This document shows positions 1-7,503 of a stretch of DNA of 64,000 nucleotides, in pieces. Below the pieces are notes generated by a model. That model saw only the letters and a list, made by a program, of their open reading frames with translations. It had not been told where the DNA came from and did no database searches. Source of the DNA: Candidatus Staskawiczbacteria bacterium RIFOXYD1_FULL_32_13. Lineage in GTDB: Bacteria > Patescibacteriota > Minisyncoccia > Minisyncoccales > Staskawiczbacteraceae. Each line of letters begins with the position of its first letter. The stretch's first letter is position 1. A program made the position numbers and the translations under genes. The stretch covers positions 49,845 through 113,844 of the forward strand of contig MHPU01000039.1 in assembly GCA_001820485.1 (NCBI GenBank), given 5' to 3'.

Positions 1-2
1 AC

Positions 3-863
3 GAAGCAGAATTTGAGATTGATGAATATGATCTTAAAAATATGAGATTAAGTCAAATTTCTGATTTAATTTATAGAAACTGGAATAATATGCCACTGAA
101 TGCTTATCGTTATGTTGAGGCAATGTTTCAGCTTGATAATATAAATGAAAGTTTTAATAATGAAACAGGAGTTGAAATTATCTCATATTTTTTAGCAAAT
201 GCTAAAAGTTGGCAGGGAGATGTTGCAAAAGATGTTAAACAATACTTAAATAATTTAATTAAAAATAATGGAAAAATGGAGGAACAATCAAAGGTTCAAG
301 AAAGTCAGCAAGCGAAAAATAATCCGCCACCAATTACAAAATGTATAAAATGTTCAGCAGAGTTTTTTGCGTTTCATAAAAATTTTAGATGTCCTAATTG
401 CAACGAATTAACAAGAGATTTTTTTGATTATATCCCTTATCTTATGGATATAATGCAACGCAACAAACAAAAACACGGAAAGTATAAAATAAAGGACGAT
501 TATGATAATCATTCAGAATATCTTGAAAAACATATTTTTGATATTCTTGATATTCTTGAACAGAATAAATATGATGATCCGGAAGATTTTATAAAATGGG
601 CTTTGAAAAAAGATAATTGGAAAAATCACGATTATTTAAGAGAGCATATACAAGCTATTACCCTTATAATAGCAAAACAATTACAATGGCAAGGAGAAGA
701 TATAGAGGTGGAAAAACTTATGAAAGCTAAAACAGGACAACCTTTGGAATTTACTGGTTATGAGGTTGTTGATAAAAATGGAAATGGCACTGGTAGATTT
801 TTTGCTCGCAAAGAAGATGCTGAAGAATATCAAAAAGCTCTTTGGGGAATAGATAAAAATTAA
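3..863 (+). CDS. Zinc-ribbon protein of integrated element, 5'-partial
   Basis: The frame is open from base 3 without a stop, so the gene very likely begins before the window; the first ATG inside is at 42. From that Met the product is 273 aa. A cysteine pair set CIKC (101-104) and CPNC (117-120) forms a zinc ribbon in the middle. The N-terminal part is helical and the C-terminus has a short GYEVVDKNGNGTGRFFA stretch followed by a helix. I do not recognise the family. It heads a run of small co-directional genes that end in two serine recombinases, so it is probably cargo or a replication/maintenance gene of that element. Confidence 0.75.
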   Translation, partial: EAEFEIDEYDLKNMRLSQISDLIYRNWNNMPLNAYRYVEAMFQLDNINESFNNETGVEIISYFLANAKSWQGDVAKDVKQYLNNLIKNNGKMEEQSKVQESQQAKNNPPPITKCIKCSAEFFAFHKNFRCPNCNELTRDFFDYIPYLMDIMQRNKQKHGKYKIKDDYDNHSEYLEKHIFDILDILEQNKYDDPEDFIKWALKKDNWKNHDYLREHIQAITLIIAKQLQWQGEDIEVEKLMKAKTGQPLEFTGYEVVDKNGNGTGRFFARKEDAEEYQKALWGIDKN

Positions 864-874
864 AATATAAAAAT

Positions 875-1096
875 ATGCTTTCAGAAAAAGCGTTAGAAGA
901 TTTTAAGAAAATATTGCAGGAGGAATATAAGGAAGAAATTTCAAATGAGAGAGCAGTAGAACTTGCTATAAATTTACTTACATTTTTTGATAATGTTTAT
1001 CGTCCGGTCAGAAAAGAGTGGCTTGATGAAGCAATTAAAAAAGAGAATGAAAATAAAAATATAAAATATCCAATAAGGGAAGAGAAAATTTATTGA
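875..1096 (+). CDS. Small hypothetical protein A (73 aa)
   Basis: Starts 12 bases after the preceding stop, so it is probably co-transcribed. It is all-helical and charged: KALEDFKKILQEEY, then a hydrophobic helix RAVELAINLLTFF. The 57-aa protein encoded directly downstream has the same pattern (charged helix, acidic linker, hydrophobic helix, aromatic/basic tail), so the two look like a tandem pair of one small family. No function is known to me. Confidence 0.7.
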   Translation: MLSEKALEDFKKILQEEYKEEISNERAVELAINLLTFFDNVYRPVRKEWLDEAIKKENENKNIKYPIREEKIY

Positions 1097-1117
1097 TAAT
1101 ATAAATGAAAATAAAAA

Positions 1118-1291
1118 ATGATTAAAAAAGAAACTATAAAAAAATTTCAAGAGGCTGTAAAAAAAGATTGCGGTAAAGAGTTAAATTTTGACGAAGCAGG
1201 GAAAATATTAATTGGTATCGTAAATTACCTTAGTGTGCTTGAAAAAATTTATTGCAGAATGAAACCCAGCAGTAAGATAAAAAAGTCATAA
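1118..1291 (+). CDS. Small hypothetical protein B (57 aa), related to protein A
   Basis: A short ORF of 58 codons including the TAA. It reads MIKKETIKKFQEAVKKDCG, then an acidic segment, then a hydrophobic helix GKILIGIVNYLSVLEKIY. The layout matches protein A upstream, which supports it as a real gene. A terminator follows 29 bases after the stop. Confidence 0.6.
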   Translation: MIKKETIKKFQEAVKKDCGKELNFDEAGKILIGIVNYLSVLEKIYCRMKPSSKIKKS

Positions 1292-1319
1292 ATTAAATAA
1301 TAGTAAGGTTTTATTATAT

Positions 1320-1340
1320 TGCCCGAAGGGGCATTTTTTG
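1320..1340 (+). terminator. Rho-independent terminator
   Basis: Hairpin TGCCCGAAGGGGCA (1320-1333) followed by a T-run. It closes the transcript of the three small genes upstream. Confidence 0.75.
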
Positions 1341-1376
1341 TTAAAATAAATAATTAAGAAGTTATAAGATAATAAT

Positions 1377-2084
1377 ATGATTGATTTAGAGGAGTTATCA
1401 AAAGAAGATTGCGAGGATATAAAGACAATTTTAGAAACCGTTCTGAAGCAGTGTGATTTTTTGGGTGTAAAAGAAAATAGAGTATCAATTCCAATATCTG
1501 ATTTTAACAATATTCCGGCTCAACGTGTGATAAATTTATGCGAAAAAATTTTTAGAGAAGAAGACGGCATAATAAGATGTAATTTCCCTGTTCCTCCAAT
1601 GCGTCGTGAATATGAGGGGATATCAATAAAACCGAGAGATCCAAATTCGGTTGAGAGGGATTTTAGGAATGAAAGCATTGAATATGAGCAAAAAAGAGAT
1701 AATTTAGAGTTTTTTATAAACAGCGTTAATAAGATAAAAAAATTGTTTGAGAAAATTAACGAAAGATCACAATATTTGATTTGTGGAAAAATAAAATTAA
1801 ATATAAATACTGGTGATTGTTGTTATGCGAGAACGAATACATTTTTTAAGCCCGAGAGTGACGAATATAAATTATTAAAGGCACTTATGGAAAAACCGGA
1901 AATAATAATTAGCTATTCAGATATAAATAGTAATGTTTTGGGTCTGGATGAGGATAAAGGAAAAAATGACAGAGAAATTGGTTTTATTATGAGAAACATC
2001 AAAAAGAAATTAGAGATAATAGGAAAAATTCATAAAAATGAAAACATATTTGTTTGTAGGTTTGGCTATATGATAAGAATTTAA
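1377..2084 (+). CDS. Winged-helix DNA-binding protein (OmpR/PhoB-like C-terminus)
   Basis: The product is 235 aa. The last ~75 residues follow the pattern of the OmpR/PhoB effector domain: EYKLLKALMEKPEIIISYSD (recognition-side helices), then IMRNIKKKLEI, then the wing CRFGYMIRI, which corresponds to the usual RGxGYxL ending. The first 160 residues have no receiver-domain signature that I can see and include a charged coiled-coil-like stretch. It stands alone between two terminators, so it may regulate the element. I infer a DNA-binding role from the C-terminal pattern only. Confidence 0.7.
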   Translation: MIDLEELSKEDCEDIKTILETVLKQCDFLGVKENRVSIPISDFNNIPAQRVINLCEKIFREEDGIIRCNFPVPPMRREYEGISIKPRDPNSVERDFRNESIEYEQKRDNLEFFINSVNKIKKLFEKINERSQYLICGKIKLNINTGDCCYARTNTFFKPESDEYKLLKALMEKPEIIISYSDINSNVLGLDEDKGKNDREIGFIMRNIKKKLEIIGKIHKNENIFVCRFGYMIRI

Positions 2085-2107
2085 TATAACAATAATCGTA
2101 GCGAACG

Positions 2108-2130
2108 CCACCTTTTGAAGGTGGTTTTTT
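2108..2130 (+). terminator. Rho-independent terminator
   Basis: Perfect hairpin CCACCTTTTGAAGGTGG (2108-2124) followed by six Ts, 23 bases after the winged-helix gene. Confidence 0.85.
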
Positions 2131-2137
2131 ATTTTTG

Positions 2138-2206
2138 TCACATATTTTCCGTATTGTTCTATCGGCATTTTACATTTTTTTCGCAAAAATATCACATATT
2201 TTCCGT
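2138..2206. repeat. Two 15-bp direct repeats upstream of the 2252 gene
   Basis: TCACATATTTTCCGT occurs at 2138-2152 and again at 2192-2206, 54 bases apart start to start (about five helical turns). The pair lies between a terminator and the 2252 start codon, where an operator would be expected. The winged-helix protein just upstream is a candidate ligand; that is inference. Confidence 0.5.
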
Positions 2207-2251
2207 TTTTAATAATCGTCAGTTTATTATAATAAATTAAAAAATATATAT

Positions 2252-2482
2252 ATGAAATACACAGGACAATTTCCAAAATATGAGTTTAGTGAAATTCGAA
2301 GGTTAAATCCTTATTGGTCTTCGCTTGTTTGTTTTCACAAAACCATTAAGGGAAGAAACTCATTACACCCAAGATTGATTAGAAAATGGTTCGGAAAACT
2401 TATAGATCAAGATGATTATGTAATGGAAGATAGAAACGAAGTTATCAATTATGCAATAATGTTGGCGAGTGGTAATGCATAG
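2252..2482 (+). CDS. Hypothetical protein (76 aa)
   Basis: The ATG follows an AT-rich leader with the 15-bp direct repeats. The product is basic and aromatic-rich in its first half (YWSSLVCFHKTIKGRN, LIRKWFGKL) and acidic later. I recognise no domain. It is the last gene before a ~400-base untranslated region. Confidence 0.55.
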   Translation: MKYTGQFPKYEFSEIRRLNPYWSSLVCFHKTIKGRNSLHPRLIRKWFGKLIDQDDYVMEDRNEVINYAIMLASGNA

Positions 2483-2891
2483 AAGGGTAAATTCCCCTTA
2501 TAGATTTAAGCAAATATCATTTATAGCAAGGGGAAAAGAGATAGGTGTGCCAAAAGTATGTCATAAATCGTCTTGACAAGAAAATACGAAAAGTTGTTCT
2601 CAAATTATAATTATTAGAAATTTGTTTTAGCGGTTTGTTTTTATAAGAAAATAAACCAGTGAAACAAAATTTCACAAGTTGGGGAAGGGCAGATCCATAC
2701 TGCTGACCGAATAACGACTATAAATAAGTTCGGTAGAGATTATGGACGACCGACCGAAGCGACCGATATACCGAATATAAAGATTTTTCGCAAAAAAAAT
2801 TTTTGCAGGAAATATCTTACTTATATACTAATATTCGGGTTGAGGGAGCGAGGGAGGGAGGGGAAAAAGCAAAACACTAAAGCAAGTAATT
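2483..2891. other. Structured non-coding region with GACCGA repeats
   Basis: No convincing ORF. GACCGA occurs at 2705, 2748, 2752 and 2761, and ACCGAA (2706-2711) faces TTCGGT across ~17 bases. CCGAATAT (2771-2778) is inverted as ATATTCGG near 2833-2840, enclosing an A/T-rich stem-loop. Directly after it comes a purine-rich GAGGGAGCGAGGGAGGGAGG run. This may be a small RNA, a long leader of the RHH gene, or a transfer/replication origin of the element; I cannot tell which. Confidence 0.4.
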
Positions 2892-3053
2892 ATGTCAACA
2901 AATTTACAAAAATTTAAAAGAGAAACAAAACAGATAAGAATATCTGCTGATTTGCATAAAGAAGTGAAGTTAAGATCTATTGAATGCGGAATGACGATTT
3001 CAAAATTTGTAGATAAAATAATAAAAAAATATTTTAAGCTAAATAAAAATTAA
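2892..3053 (+). CDS. Ribbon-helix-helix protein (53 aa)
   Basis: A 54-codon ORF. The segment KQIRISADLHKEVKLRSIE then CGMTISKFVDKIIKKYF is a clear ribbon-helix-helix (Arc/CopG-type) pattern: a beta strand IRIS, helix A, a turn with G, and helix B. Such proteins bind DNA as dimers and often repress the gene that encodes them or act in partition. It follows the repeat-rich region 2483-2891, a natural place for its operator. Confidence 0.75.
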   Translation: MSTNLQKFKRETKQIRISADLHKEVKLRSIECGMTISKFVDKIIKKYFKLNKN

Positions 3054-3106
3054 AAACTAAATATAGGTTTTCTTAAATAATTATCGCTTTTTCAAAATCA
3101 ATAATT

Positions 3107-3415
3107 ATGAATAAATCCTATGAATTTATGGAAAATAGAGAAAATAAATTAACTAATTGCAGAGATAAAATAATAATTGATGCAATTCGCGTGGAAGAAA
3201 TTCAGTGTAGGGCATTAGATAATTTTGGGAGAGAGTTAACTGATATTGAGTTAAACAGGCTTTTGGTATGCGGTTGTGATGAAGAGGAGTTGTGGGGGGC
3301 AAGATTTGATTTAGTGATAAGAGCAATTTGCGAAGCAATAAACAATACAAATAATTGTTGGAAGAAAGTTGATGAAGATTATATTAAGTCTTTGGGAGAG
3401 AAAAATGGGCAATGA
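3107..3415 (+). CDS. Hypothetical protein (102 aa)
   Basis: An acidic, helical protein with scattered cysteines (NCRDK, QCRAL, CGCDEEEL, CEAINN, NCWKK). I see no paired CxxC ribbon and no known family. It lies co-directionally within the small-gene run of the element. Confidence 0.6.
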   Translation: MNKSYEFMENRENKLTNCRDKIIIDAIRVEEIQCRALDNFGRELTDIELNRLLVCGCDEEELWGARFDLVIRAICEAINNTNNCWKKVDEDYIKSLGEKNGQ

Positions 3416-3451
3416 TTAACTTACCCCTACAAGCTTAACTTATTAGAACTT

Positions 3452-3733
3452 ATGTCTATTAACAAATTAAGAATTAAAAAGATAGAAAAGATTTTTAAGA
3501 ATTTAGAACCCAAATATGTCTATTTTGCTGTTAGTGATGGAGTTAATCCACTTGATATTATTGAAACTAAAAATAGGAAAACAGAGAGAATAATTAAAGG
3601 ATCAAGTAAGGAGGGTCAGGAATTAGTTAAAAATTCTTTAGTGGAATATCCGGAAGTTCCGATACTTATTGTAAAAAGATGGCGAAAAACAATAGAAAAT
3701 TCTAAACCGAAAATAGATTATGATAAACATTAA
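3452..3733 (+). CDS. Hypothetical protein, tandem paralogue 1 (93 aa)
   Basis: It begins with a basic helix LRIKKIEKIFKNLEPKY, then a mixed beta-like section, a GSSKEGQELVKNSLVEYP motif and a basic end. The protein encoded downstream has the same plan (RIKKMESILEDLRPRY ... EEGKKLIKENLVKYP), so the two are a duplicated pair. The genes overlap by 14 bases. Function unknown. Confidence 0.65.
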   Translation: MSINKLRIKKIEKIFKNLEPKYVYFAVSDGVNPLDIIETKNRKTERIIKGSSKEGQELVKNSLVEYPEVPILIVKRWRKTIENSKPKIDYDKH

Positions 3734-3995
3734 AAACAGAATTAAAAAAATGGAAAGCATCTTGGAGGATCTTAGACCAAGATATGAATTTTCATCTGTT
3801 CAGAGTGAGGACGAGCCGTGGACTATAAAAGAAGTTATCAATGGAGAATATGGAAGAACAATTAGTTCTGATAGTGAAGAAGGTAAGAAGCTTATAAAAG
3901 AAAATTTAGTTAAATATCCAAAAAATAATCCCATAATAATTTTAGATGATAGTAAATGGGAAAATCTAAAAAATAGCAAACCCAAACAAATATGA
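3720..3995 (+). CDS. Hypothetical protein, tandem paralogue 2 (91 aa)
   Basis: Paralogue of the 3452 product by the shared N-terminal basic helix, the xSxEGxxLxKxxLVxYP motif and the NSKP-K ending. It overlaps its neighbour at both ends: 14 bases upstream and 4 bases (ATGA) with the next gene. This implies translational coupling of all three. Confidence 0.65.
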   Translation: MINIKNRIKKMESILEDLRPRYEFSSVQSEDEPWTIKEVINGEYGRTISSDSEEGKKLIKENLVKYPKNNPIIILDDSKWENLKNSKPKQI

Positions 3996-4372
3996 GAAAG
4001 AACAAAAACTCAAAACAATGTAGTTTTATAAAACCGAATGGTAAGCTCTGCGGTGCTTGGGCTATGGAGAATAGTGAGTTTTGCTTTACACATAATCCGG
4101 AAACAAAAGATTTAAGAAAAGAGGCAGTTATTAAGGGCGGAAAGGGAAATAAAAAAGAAACTCATAGTTTAGATTTGATTAGGGTTGAGAACTCAAAAGA
4201 TGTTGTTGATTTAATTGTTAAAACAGTAAATGAATTGAGAACCGGACTGATTGATGTAAGAGTTGCGAATTGCACTTTTTATGGGAGTGGTCAGCTGATT
4301 AAAGCTTTAGAAACTTCTGATTTGGAAAAAAGGCTTGAAGAGATTGAGAAAATACTTGAAGAAAAAAAATAA
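3992..4372 (+). CDS. Small zinc-finger protein of mobile elements
   Basis: The N-terminus holds CSFIKPNGKLCGAWAMENSE followed by FCFTHNPE: C-x9-C, then C-x3-H. This short treble-clef-like motif is common in phage and element proteins (CQAIKRNG..C....YCxxH type). The C-terminal half is helical and ends in a charged coiled coil (LEKRLEEIEKILEEKK). It shares an ATGA overlap with the gene before it. The motif supports nucleic-acid or structural Zn binding; the exact job is unknown. Confidence 0.75.
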   Translation: MRKNKNSKQCSFIKPNGKLCGAWAMENSEFCFTHNPETKDLRKEAVIKGGKGNKKETHSLDLIRVENSKDVVDLIVKTVNELRTGLIDVRVANCTFYGSGQLIKALETSDLEKRLEEIEKILEEKK

Positions 4373-4391
4373 CAAAAATTGTTAATTGAAA

Positions 4392-4583
4392 ATGAATATA
4401 GAAGAAATCAAAGAAATTATGCAATCCCCAAAACCTATAACGAAAGGAATGAAAATAATTATTCAGTTGACTGATAAGTATGTTGATTTCGCTGATTTTA
4501 TAAACGAAGTTATTGATTTTGAAGGTTCAAAAGTAAACCCAGAAATATATAAAAAATTAACAGGTAAACAAAAGCCCCCATAA
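4392..4583 (+). CDS. Hypothetical protein (63 aa)
   Basis: An upstream TTG at 4386 is in frame but the ATG at 4392 is preferred. Short, helical, with MQSPKPITKGMKIIIQL and a proline-rich C-terminus. No recognised family. It is the last small gene before the recombinase promoter. Confidence 0.5.
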   Translation: MNIEEIKEIMQSPKPITKGMKIIIQLTDKYVDFADFINEVIDFEGSKVNPEIYKKLTGKQKPP

Positions 4584-4656
4584 AAAATAATAGATTTGTA
4601 AAGGAGAAATCAGAAACAAATAAACGACCGCTTTGTTTACAAAGTAAAAGCAAAAC

Positions 4657-4686
4657 TTGACACGCACATTTATAATTTGTTATGAT
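4657..4686 (+). promoter_or_regulatory. Promoter of the recombinase genes
   Basis: TTGACA (4657-4662), 18-base spacer, TATGAT (4681-4686). Transcription would start near 4693 and read through the leader hairpins into the two recombinases. Confidence 0.7.
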
Positions 4687-4692
4687 TAAGTT

Positions 4693-4806
4693 GTTAAGGT
4701 TAATCGGGTTTAGCGTGGGGAATTTTATTTATTAAAAATAGAATATCAACAGGGGCTGAAAGCCGGTTAACCTTAACAATTAACCCTTCGCTTTTCAGCC
4801 CCTTTT
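4693..4806 (+). promoter_or_regulatory. Recombinase leader with competing hairpins (attenuator-like)
   Basis: GTTAAGGTTAATCGG (4693-4707) is complementary, with one G-T pair, to CCGGTTAACCTTAAC (4763-4777). The second arm lies inside the loop of a terminator-like stem, GGGGCTGAAAG (4752-4762) with CTTTTCAGCCCC (4791-4802), followed by TTTT. A small stem GGTTAA/TTAACC (4765-4785) also nests there. The arms could compete, giving transcription attenuation ahead of the recombinase start at 4820. The same dyads could instead be recombinase binding or attachment sequences. Confidence 0.55.
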
Positions 4807-4819
4807 GGTTTGTAAAAAT

Positions 4820-5368
4820 ATGCAAAACAATAAATGTGTTCTTTATACGAGAGTGTCAAAAAATGACGAAAGTCAAAATCCCGAAAATCAAAAAGAGCCG
4901 TTAAAGAATTTCGCTGGATTATTGGGATTAGAAATTGTTGGGGAATATGTTGATATGGCTTCGGGTGGAAATTCAAATAGACCAAAGTTTCAAGAAATGT
5001 TAAAAGACGCAAGGGAAAGAAAATTTGGCACAATTTTAGTTTGGAGTTTGGACAGATTTTCAAGAGAGGGGATTAGTAATACTTTGCATTATTTAGAAGA
5101 GTTAAAAAGATCCGGAGTGGCTTTGAAGAGTTTGCAGGAGAGTTGGCTTGATACTTCAGATAATGGAATGGGGCAACTTTTAATAGCCATATTCAGTTGG
5201 GTAGCAAAACAGGAAAGAGAAAGAATATCAGAAAGAACCAAAGCAGGGCTTGTGCGAGCAAAGGCAAATGGCAAATTATTAGGTCGTAGATTTGGATCAA
5301 AAGATAAGGGTCGTAGAAAAAAGTCGGGCTACCTTTTAAGGTGGCAAAATAAAAAAGTTTTAATTTAA
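4820..5368 (+). CDS. Small serine recombinase (resolvase/invertase type)
   Basis: A 182-aa protein with a single resolvase catalytic domain. YTRVS holds the catalytic Ser13; RPKFQEML, VWSLDRFSREG and ERERISERTKAGL match the conserved arginines and the E-helix region. The tail GSKDKGRRKKSGYLLRW is a short basic DNA-binding end. I chose ATG 4820 rather than the upstream TTG 4805, which falls in the terminator T-run. It would catalyse site-specific strand exchange through a 5'-phosphoserine link. The next recombinase starts two bases after its stop. Confidence 0.9.
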   Translation: MQNNKCVLYTRVSKNDESQNPENQKEPLKNFAGLLGLEIVGEYVDMASGGNSNRPKFQEMLKDARERKFGTILVWSLDRFSREGISNTLHYLEELKRSGVALKSLQESWLDTSDNGMGQLLIAIFSWVAKQERERISERTKAGLVRAKANGKLLGRRFGSKDKGRRKKSGYLLRWQNKKVLI

Positions 5369-5370
5369 TT

Positions 5371-6993
5371 ATGGAAACAATTAGTGGAATTTATTTAAGG
5401 GTCAGCACAGAAGATCAACACCCGGAAAATCAAATAGCAGATTTAAAAAAACTTGCAGACGCTTTGCATTGCAAAGTATTTGAAACTTATGTAGATAGGG
5501 AGTCCGGTCAATATTCGGACAGAAAAGAATTTCAAAGAATGATAAACGATGCAGAAGCGGGGAAATTCAAAATACTTTTTATATGGGCATTAGATAGATT
5601 TTCAAGAGAAGGAATAAAGGCAACATTAACTCATATTGAGAGGTTAAAGGATGTTGGTGTTGCTATTAAATCATATCAGGAGTCTTGGCTTGATACCTCA
5701 AACGAAGGGATTTGGCAACTCTTGGTGGCTGTTATGTCTTGGGCGGCGAAAGAAGAACTTAAAAGATTTAAAGAACGATCAATGGCTGGAAAGAGAACAA
5801 TGTTGAACGCAGGTAGGCTTATCGGTTGCACTCCGCCATATGGTAGGAAATATATCAAAAGAGATAGAGAAAAAGGAGTTGACGGTCGTTTTGAACGAAA
5901 TGAAGCAGAAATTGAAATTATCAACAAAATTTATAAATGGTATTTAGAATTAGAAAGCATTTTTTTGGTAGCCAAAAGATTATACGATATGGGAATTAAA
6001 GCAAGGAATGGAAAGTTTTTTCACGCTTCAACGGTTAGGAAAATTTTAACAAGCGAAAGTAATATAGGTAATTTTTATTATGGGAAAAGTCGTGCTTGCG
6101 AAGCAAAATATCATATTCATAAGGTTAGGAAATATAAATTATCCGGAAGGAAAAAGAACCCAAAATCGGAATATAAATTGATAAAAATTGAGCCAATTAT
6201 TGACGAGGCTATATTTCGGGAAGTGCAAAATGTAATTAAAAAAAGAGGAAGAAAAGATATGAGAATAAGACAATCTAAATATGAATTTTTATGTCAGGGT
6301 TTGGTAAGGTGTATTTATTGTGGGAGAATTTATGGAACTAAAATTCAAAATAAGCACTATCAACTTTATGCTTGTCCTCAAAGGCGATTTTCTAATTTTA
6401 ATGATCCGTTTTGTAAGGCAAGGTCAATATCAAGTAGGAAATTAGATGGCGAGGTTTGGAATTATGTGAAAGGTTTGATTGAAAATGAGAAACTAATAAA
6501 GGAAAAGATAAAATTTTCAAAAGACCGTCGAGAAAAAGATAAGGTAAGCAATCAAAAGAGGTGCGATATATTGATAAACGAAAAGAGTTTAATTAAAAAT
6601 AAAAAAAATAAGTTATTTGAATTATATTCTGAAACACAAATATCAGAAGCGACAAAACAAGATATTAAAAATAAATTGAAAGATTTTGAGGATAGGGAAG
6701 CGAGTTTAGATAATCAAATATTGGAAAATAAAAAGAAAATGACAGATTTCTATAATATGGAAGTTTTAGAAACAGAAATTGAGAGAATATGCAATATATA
6801 TCGTGGTAAACTTAATAATCCGGATTTTGAACTAAAGAGATATATTACAAGAAGGTGGGTTGAAGAAATAAATATTTTAAAGGATGGATCTGTTGTTATA
6901 AAAATGAAAGTCCCGTTTGAATTGCCTGATAACATTATAAAAGGCGAGCAGAACATTCACTGCATAAGGAGAGCAAGAAAGGATAATTTATAA
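5371..6993 (+). CDS. Large serine recombinase (integrase)
   Basis: 540 aa. The N-terminal resolvase domain has YLRVS (Ser12) and IWALDRFSREG. Then come the Recombinase domain with TPPYGRKY (~155), a zinc-ribbon-like region RCIYCGRIYG ... YACPQRR ... FCKARS (~315-355), and a coiled coil (~380-470) that in this family controls synapsis direction. This is the plan of phage and ICE large serine integrases. It likely integrates and excises the element that fills the left end of the window. It has 2 bp spacing from the small recombinase and a terminator behind it. Confidence 0.93.
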   Translation: METISGIYLRVSTEDQHPENQIADLKKLADALHCKVFETYVDRESGQYSDRKEFQRMINDAEAGKFKILFIWALDRFSREGIKATLTHIERLKDVGVAIKSYQESWLDTSNEGIWQLLVAVMSWAAKEELKRFKERSMAGKRTMLNAGRLIGCTPPYGRKYIKRDREKGVDGRFERNEAEIEIINKIYKWYLELESIFLVAKRLYDMGIKARNGKFFHASTVRKILTSESNIGNFYYGKSRACEAKYHIHKVRKYKLSGRKKNPKSEYKLIKIEPIIDEAIFREVQNVIKKRGRKDMRIRQSKYEFLCQGLVRCIYCGRIYGTKIQNKHYQLYACPQRRFSNFNDPFCKARSISSRKLDGEVWNYVKGLIENEKLIKEKIKFSKDRREKDKVSNQKRCDILINEKSLIKNKKNKLFELYSETQISEATKQDIKNKLKDFEDREASLDNQILENKKKMTDFYNMEVLETEIERICNIYRGKLNNPDFELKRYITRRWVEEINILKDGSVVIKMKVPFELPDNIIKGEQNIHCIRRARKDNL

Positions 6994-7008
6994 TAATTAT
7001 TGTGTGGT

Positions 7009-7045
7009 AAAACACTTCTATACATCTATGCGTAGAAGTGTTTTT
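7009..7045 (+). terminator. Rho-independent terminator after the integrase
   Basis: AAAACACTTCTA (7009-7020) pairs with TAGAAGTGTTTTT (7033-7045) across a 12-base loop, followed by more Ts. It probably marks the right end of the element's transcripts, about 50 bases before tRNA-Trp. Confidence 0.8.
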
Positions 7046-7098
7046 GTTTTTAAGATTGAAAAATTAAAAATTTTGTGTTATATTTTAATTAAGAAACG

Positions 7099-7169
7099 GG
7101 GGACTTAGTTTAGTGGTAAAATGACTGTCTCCAAAACAGTAGATAGGGGTTCGATTCCCTTAGTCCCCG
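7099..7169 (+). tRNA. tRNA-Trp (CCA)
   Basis: Full cloverleaf. Acceptor GGGGACT (7099-7105) pairs with AGTCCCC (7162-7168) and the discriminator is G7169. The anticodon stem is ACTGT/ACAGT with loop CTCCAAA, anticodon CCA at 7131-7133. The T arm is AGGGG-TTCGATT-CCCTT. The 3' CCA end is not encoded. The tRNA directly follows the integrated element. Confidence 0.95.
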
Positions 7170-7182
7170 CTAATTTTATAAA

Positions 7183-7503
7183 ATGTTAAGTAAAAATGAA
7201 AAGAGTCCCAATTTACCGATTAATGATTTGATTCTGTATTGCATACATTCAATAGTTTCAAATAATGAAGAGTGTAGTTTTGATAGATTGCTAAAAGAAT
7301 GTTTTACATTATTTCCAGAATCAATAGAATTTCAAAGATATCCAATTTGGCCAGATTCAAGAAAATTAGATAGGCCATTAAGATTTTTAAGAAATCAGCG
7401 CTTAATAATTGGAGAGCCAAAAACCTTTTTTATACTAACTTTAGAGGGAAAGAAAAAGGCAATTGAATTAAGTAGATTATTAAAACAAGGAAAACTATTA
7501 TAA
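7183..7503 (+). CDS. Small winged-helix-like hypothetical protein (106 aa)
   Basis: The segment LILYCIHSIVSNNEECSFDR, followed by LRFLRNQRLIIGEPKTFFIL and TLEGKKKAIELSRLL, looks like a winged helix: helix, helix, beta-wing, helix. The gene overlaps mltG by one base (TAATG), which suggests coupled expression. The role is unknown. Confidence 0.65.
   Translation: MLSKNEKSPNLPINDLILYCIHSIVSNNEECSFDRLLKECFTLFPESIEFQRYPIWPDSRKLDRPLRFLRNQRLIIGEPKTFFILTLEGKKKAIELSRLLKQGKLL

Noticed and set aside
2010..2276. 88-aa minus-strand ORF
   Set aside because: It crosses a plus-strand terminator and two genes' ends and is simple AT-rich sequence.
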